Assembly: GCA_019873625.1 (NCBI GenBank) | Contig: JAIOAW010000012.1 | Coordinates: 1 to 64,000, forward strand | DNA length: 64,000 bases | DNA from: Chloroflexota bacterium | GTDB lineage: Bacteria > Chloroflexota > Anaerolineae > UBA1429 | Reading direction: 5' to 3' | Shown here: positions 60,314 to 64,000 of the stretch, one piece after another | Layout of the letters: each line of letters starts with the position of its first letter | Numbering within the stretch: position 1 is the first letter of the stretch | Program-made: the position numbers and the translations under genes | The notes under the pieces: model-generated | What the model saw: only the letters and a program-made list of their open reading frames with translations | What the model was told of the DNA's origin: nothing | Database searches by the model: none

Positions 60314-61333
60314 TTACTCGGCCAAAGCCCGTTCAATCTCGGCGAGCCACACCTCTTCGCGGCGCCGCGCGGGATCCTTTTCCCGCTGGGCAAGGTCTGC
60401 CCGCCATAGGCGAAGCGCGCCCCGCTGTTTGCGGAGCCGCCGCCATTCGCGTTGGGCCTCTTCGGCATATCCCCCGGCGCGCAGGGCGCGCCACAGTTCA
60501 TAGCGGGCCGTCAATTCGGTGATGGGGTCATTCAACCCCAAGCGCAGGGCGCGCGCCAGGGCCTCTGCCGCGCGCGCGTGATCCCCCGCCTCGCGGTAGG
60601 CCATGCCCACATTATAGTGCGCCGTGGCAAAGTGCGGCGCGAGAGCGGCCGCCCTTTGGAGCACCTCCAGCGCCTCGGGCACCCGGCGCATCTCCAGAAG
60701 GGTCAGCCCCAATTCGGCATAGCCGTGATAGAGGCCCGGCTGCAGCGCGATGAGCCGCTCCGCCGCCCTTTGGCTGGCGGCCAGGTCTCCTCGTTGGCGC
60801 AAAATCTGCGAACGCAGTAGGTAGGCCTCTTCGAAATCGGGGCGGTCTCGTTCGACCTCCTCCAAAGCGGCCAAGGCGGCGGCCTCGTCTCCCTCTGCGT
60901 GGGCCTGAAAGGCCCGCCGATAGGCACTCGGCGTGCCTTGGCGGGCCAAACCCCAGCCGAGGTACAACGCGCCCCCCAGCGCCAAGAACGACCCCGCGCC
61001 GGCCACGCCGCGCCACTTGGCAGGGAGAGGTAGGAGGTTCAGGGCGATGGCGAGCAGCGCACAGAGGACGAGCCAGGGGCCGCGCGTGGCCCAACGGCGG
61101 GCGGCGCTCGTCAGCCCTGGGGAACGTTGAGCGGCGCCTCGCGCATACAAGGCCAGGCCCGCAAGGGCCAGCGCGGCGCCGCCCGCGCACGCATACCATA
61201 GCGCGGTGCGCCAAGGGGCGGCGGTGGGCAGGGCAAAGGTCATCCCGGCTAGGAGCGCGACGAGCGCCCCGCCGCAACCAAGAAGGATATCCCACCGCGC
61301 GCCCCGGCGCGATGCGAACAGCCGTTTGCTCAT
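60314..61333 (-). CDS. Membrane-anchored TPR-repeat protein
   Basis: 339 residues; ATG 61333 follows GAGGAGG. The N-terminal third has three to four hydrophobic segments (about 15-35, 42-65, 88-105, 112-130); the remainder is TPR repeats (about 140-290) and a basic, Arg-rich tail. It resembles a membrane TPR scaffold. Its promoter abuts, back to back, the recN promoter, and a GAAC-N4-GTTC box lies in the promoter spacer, so it may be induced with recN upon DNA damage. Specific role unknown. Confidence 0.75.
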   Translation of the reverse strand: MSKRLFASRRGARWDILLGCGGALVALLAGMTFALPTAAPWRTALWYACAGGAALALAGLALYARGAAQRSPGLTSAARRWATRGPWLVLCALLAIALNLLPLPAKWRGVAGAGSFLALGGALYLGWGLARQGTPSAYRRAFQAHAEGDEAAALAALEEVERDRPDFEEAYLLRSQILRQRGDLAASQRAAERLIALQPGLYHGYAELGLTLLEMRRVPEALEVLQRAAALAPHFATAHYNVGMAYREAGDHARAAEALARALRLGLNDPITELTARYELWRALRAGGYAEEAQREWRRLRKQRGALRLWRADLAQREKDPARRREEVWLAEIERALAE

Positions 61334-61369
61334 AAGCCTCCTCTGGGCCAATGCGCCCTTTTGGGCGAG

Positions 61370-61398
61370 AGGATAGAACGATTGTTCCGATTCGTCAA
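61370..61398 (-). promoter_or_regulatory. Promoter for the TPR protein gene
   Basis: Minus strand TTGACG (61393-61398), 17-bp spacer, TATCCT (61370-61375). The -35 touches that of the recN promoter. Confidence 0.6.
61376..61387. promoter_or_regulatory. Candidate LexA/SOS box (GAAC-N4-GTTC)
   Basis: GAAC-GATT-GTTC, a perfect palindrome at its outer four bases on each side, the type used by LexA/DinR of Firmicutes and Actinobacteria. It occupies the spacer of the TPR-gene promoter and sits 12 bp upstream of the recN -35. recN is a common LexA target. Confidence 0.6.
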
Positions 61399-61427
61399 TT
61401 GACAGAAGCGCCCTGGGCGGACATAAT
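61399..61427 (+). promoter_or_regulatory. Promoter for recN
   Basis: Consensus TTGACA (61399-61404), 17-bp spacer, CATAAT (61422-61427). Start near 61434, 31 bases before the GTG at 61465; it excludes earlier in-frame starts, including ATG 61426 which is inside the -10. Confidence 0.75.
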
Positions 61428-61464
61428 GAAATCGCCGAGAATCCCTCGCGGTAGGGGAGGGCGT

Positions 61465-63198
61465 GTGCTTATCGAGTTGGCCATCGAAAACCTCGCGATT
61501 ATCGAATCCCTCCGGCTGCAGTTTGGGCCGGGGTTTAGCGTCCTCACGGGCGAGACGGGCGCGGGCAAATCCATCATCATCGATGCCGTAACGCTCCTTC
61601 TGGGGGGGCGCGCCTCCACCGAGATCATCCGCACCGGCTGCGATACGGCCGTCGTCGAGGGCGTCTTTGCGCTCAATGGCGACCTTCTGGCCACCTTGGG
61701 GCCGACCCTTGAGGAATTCGGCCTGGAGGTGGAGGAGGATACCCTCATTTTGCGGCGCGAGGTCAGCCGCGAACGGCGCAACATCTGCCGGGTGAACGGC
61801 CGCGCTGTAACCCTGAGCACCCTAGAGGAGATCGGCCGCCATCTGGTGGATATCCACGGCCAGGGCGAGCATCTCTCGCTGATGCAGCCGCGCCGCCATA
61901 TAGATTTCCTCGACCGGTACGGGGGCCTTTTGGAGGAGCGCCAGGCCTTGAGCCGGCTGGTGCAATCTTGGCGGGAGGTGCGCCAGGCCCTGCGCGCCCT
62001 CCAGCAAGATAAGCGGGAGATGGCCCGCCGCGCCGACTTGCTCGCCTATCAGATAGACGAAATTCGCAGTGCGCGCCTGGAAATCGGCGAAGAAGAGGCC
62101 CTGCGGCGCCAGCGCACGCTCCTCAGCAACGCCGAAAAGCGCCTCCAATTGGCCGCCAGGGCCTATGCCCTTTTGGCCGGCGGCGAAGAACGCCAACGGG
62201 GCATTGTGGACCTCCTCGCGCTGGCCAGCGAACACCTCACCGATTTGGCCGCCCTCGACGATTCCCTGCGCGGCGAAAGCGAACAATTGGAAAGCCTCTA
62301 TTACCAGGTAGAAGAGTTGGCGCGCACGCTCCGCGCCTATCGAGACGAAATCGAGTTCGACCCCGAAGGGCTGGAGGCCGTGGAAGAGCGGCTGAACCTC
62401 ATCCAGAACCTCAAGCGCAAGTATGGCGATTCCATCGCCGAGATTTTGGCCTATGCTGAGCGCGCCCAGGCCGAATTGGAGGGCATTACCCACAGCGAAG
62501 AGCGCATTCAGGAACTGACGCAAGAGGAGGAGCGGCTCCTTCAGGCCATTTCTCAGGCCGCGGAGGCCCTGAGCCGCGCGCGCCAGGAGGCGGCCGCAAG
62601 GCTTTGCCAAGCCGTGGAGGCGGAACTCGCCGAACTGAATATGGAGCGCGCCCAATTCTTGGTGGATATCCGCTGGGAAGAGGACCCCCACGGCGCCCTA
62701 ATTGGGGGCAAGCGCTACCGCTTTGATGCGCTGGGGGTGGATCGCGTCGAGTTCCTCATTGCCCCCAACCCTGGCGAAGAGGCCAAGCCCCTCGCCAAGA
62801 TCGCCTCCGGCGGCGAGACCTCGCGCCTGATGCTCGCGATGAAGACGGCCCTCTCTCACGTGGACCCCGTGCCCACGCTCATCTTTGACGAGATAGACGC
62901 AGGCATCGGCGGGCGCACGGGAGATGTGGTGGGGCGCAAGTTGTGGGCCTTGGCGCGAGATCACCAGGTGTTCTGCGTGACGCACCTCCCGCAGATTGCC
63001 CGCTACGGCGCCCAGCACTTTCGCGTGGAAAAGGCCGTCGTTGGCGAGCGCACGATCTCCACAGCCCGCTTGCTCACCGATCAGGAGCGCGTCGAAGAAT
63101 TGGCCATTATGCTCGGCGGGGCCTTTACCGAGGCGACGCGGCGCAGCGCCGAAGAACTCTTGAGCATCCAGCCGCCCCAAGGCCCGCGCCTAAATTAG
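61465..63198 (+). CDS. recN: DNA repair protein RecN
   Basis: 577 residues from GTG 61465 (GGGGAGG upstream). SMC-like protein: Walker A G-E-T-G-A-G-K-S (29-36), long coiled-coil arms (about 150-360), then signature K-I-A-S-G-G-E-T-S-R and Walker B L-I-F-D-E-I-D-A-G-I-G-G-R. It acts early in double-strand break repair, holding broken ends for RecA. Damage-inducible in many bacteria, matching the SOS-like box and own promoter here. Stop overlaps the convergent membrane gene by 4 bp. Confidence 0.96.
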   Translation: MLIELAIENLAIIESLRLQFGPGFSVLTGETGAGKSIIIDAVTLLLGGRASTEIIRTGCDTAVVEGVFALNGDLLATLGPTLEEFGLEVEEDTLILRREVSRERRNICRVNGRAVTLSTLEEIGRHLVDIHGQGEHLSLMQPRRHIDFLDRYGGLLEERQALSRLVQSWREVRQALRALQQDKREMARRADLLAYQIDEIRSARLEIGEEEALRRQRTLLSNAEKRLQLAARAYALLAGGEERQRGIVDLLALASEHLTDLAALDDSLRGESEQLESLYYQVEELARTLRAYRDEIEFDPEGLEAVEERLNLIQNLKRKYGDSIAEILAYAERAQAELEGITHSEERIQELTQEEERLLQAISQAAEALSRARQEAAARLCQAVEAELAELNMERAQFLVDIRWEEDPHGALIGGKRYRFDALGVDRVEFLIAPNPGEEAKPLAKIASGGETSRLMLAMKTALSHVDPVPTLIFDEIDAGIGGRTGDVVGRKLWALARDHQVFCVTHLPQIARYGAQHFRVEKAVVGERTISTARLLTDQERVEELAIMLGGAFTEATRRSAEELLSIQPPQGPRLN

Positions 63199-64000
63199 GT
63201 TTTCTCCCCCTCTTCGGGTGCCAGTTCGCGGAAGGCGAGCGTCCACACGGCGGAGCGGAAGACCTGATACACGCCCGCGACGAACACCCCCGCCAGGCCG
63301 ATGAGCGCCAAAAAAGGCACGGCTAGGATGGCGACCCAAGGCGCCGAGCGAAAGATCGAATAGGCCGCTGTGCCCGCCCCCACGCCCAGACCGATGACGA
63401 CGGCCATAATCGGCAGGAGGATGATCCCCAACGCGAGGCCGACGAGCCACATCACCACCCATACGGAAAGGGATTCTTTGAGCCGCGCCCGCAGGAGCGC
63501 AAACCCGCGACCGATGGCGCCAAAGACGTTCTGCGCCCTCAAGATACAGGCACGCTCAGCCCAGGCCTGGACGATCGTGACGGTAGCGGCGAGGGCGATC
63601 ATCGCGAGGATAAAGATCAAGAAGAAGAATAGCCCCACGATGACCATCCAGGCGATGCCCAGCGCCCGCGCCTCGCCTGCAGCAAGGAGCAAAATCCCCG
63701 GCGCCATAAAGATCAGGCCGATCCCACCGAGGATGAGGAGGATCGCGCAGGCCACGAGAAAGGCCCCCAGGCCGATGAGGAGATCAATGGCCAACAGGTA
63801 AAGGAAGCGCCGCCAACCCCGCGCAAGCCCCGCTTTGAAGGTCGTCTCTTGCGCTTCTTCGACCTCATCCACCATCGCGATGAGGGCGCCCACGCTCGTG
63901 TAGCGGACGATGATCCCCACGATGGCCAAAATGAGGCCCATTATGAGAACCACGCCGATGACCGCCGCCAAGATGGGCCAGGCCGCCTGGATATTGGCGA
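63195..64000 (-). CDS. Polytopic membrane protein of unknown function (5' truncated by window edge)
   Basis: 268 residues visible; the frame is open to the window edge, so the TTG at 63971 is internal. Repeated hydrophobic segments (about six) separated by short loops, with E-E-A-Q-E-T-T-F-K-A-G-L-A-R-G and N-V-F-G-A-I-G-R-G-F-A-L-L resembling DUF7544/glycerophosphodiesterase-membrane-domain-like transmembrane proteins. No catalytic motif is visible. Convergent with recN (4-bp overlap of stops). Confidence 0.65.
   Translation of the reverse strand, partial: ANIQAAWPILAAVIGVVLIMGLILAIVGIIVRYTSVGALIAMVDEVEEAQETTFKAGLARGWRRFLYLLAIDLLIGLGAFLVACAILLILGGIGLIFMAPGILLLAAGEARALGIAWMVIVGLFFFLIFILAMIALAATVTIVQAWAERACILRAQNVFGAIGRGFALLRARLKESLSVWVVMWLVGLALGIILLPIMAVVIGLGVGAGTAAYSIFRSAPWVAILAVPFLALIGLAGVFVAGVYQVFRSAVWTLAFRELAPEEGEKT

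Overview
The window is a gene-dense, high-GC (roughly 60-65 %) bacterial chromosome segment with no phage, plasmid, insertion-sequence or CRISPR signature. The gene set points to a member of the Chloroflexota, most likely Anaerolineae or a relative. Supporting traits are a translin-family protein, Thr/Pro-rich exported proteins, a DUF951 gene, RNase J, a fused ECF-transporter ATPase, a TrpB2-type tryptophan synthase beta chain, a RACo-type corrinoid activator and many UroD-like and DUF-type genes. The assignment is an inference from gene content; no rRNA is present. Promoters are very regular sigma-A type (TTGACA-like, 16-18 bp, TATAAT-like), which fixes several start codons.

Layout. 1-2.8 kb (+): end of a DUF5107-like protein, zinc-ribbon/TPR membrane protein, translin, L,D-transpeptidase. 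2.8-16.9 kb (-): a long co-directional run holding a corrinoid-protein reductive activator, methyltransferase, esterase, GNAT, MFS, zinc alcohol dehydrogenase, glycosyltransferase, mnmE, DUF951, rsmD, a SET-domain protein, folD, a UroD/MtaA-like protein, an M20 peptidase and a metallophosphoesterase. 16.9-24.9 kb (+): two family-2 glycosyltransferases, copper ATPase copA, a tandem palindromic repeat, and an ECF transporter (T, fused A-A', S). 24.9-27.0 kb (-): DegV and a large GNAT-type protein. 27.1-30.4 kb (+): flavin reductase-tsaE-tsaB-rimI-surE. 30.7-31.0 kb: tRNA-Pro(UGG) and tRNA-Gly(UCC) with promoter and terminator. 31.0-33.1 kb: lipoprotein and folC.

33.1-36.65 kb (-): a tryptophan T-box riboswitch leading into trpB2 and then serA. 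This puts the tryptophan synthase beta chain and the first enzyme of serine synthesis (serine is a TrpB co-substrate) behind one tRNA-Trp sensor. 36.7-42.0 kb (+): surface polysaccharide genes (UDP-glucuronate decarboxylase-like, O-antigen ligase-like, GtrA, glycosyltransferase) and an aminotransferase. 42.0-44.7 kb (-): hpt, flavin reductase, MFS. 44.8-50.9 kb: aldo/keto reductase, tRNA-Gly(CCC), hibernation factor hpf, GH4 glycosidase, M16 peptidase. 51.1-57.9 kb (+): family-4 uracil-DNA glycosylase, RNase J, FtsK, GlcD-like oxidase, rsmG. 57.9-61.3 kb (-): TPR membrane protein, dnaN, recF. 61.5-63.2 kb: recN. The end carries a truncated membrane protein.

Most interesting signals: (i) a GAAC-N4-GTTC palindrome (LexA/SOS-type box) between back-to-back divergent promoters of recN and a TPR membrane protein; (ii) the tryptophan T-box operon trpB2-serA, with a tiny well-primed ORF in its leader; (iii) a FolD lacking the cyclohydrolase lysine; (iv) an RsmD with an altered motif IV; (v) two genes predicted to be transcribed without a leader; (vi) a family of GC-rich palindromic repeats, found at three loci just upstream of promoters; (vii) a bacterial translin; (viii) parts of a corrinoid methyl-transfer system without a corrinoid protein nearby. 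No obvious wholly novel multi-gene defence or biosynthetic system is visible.
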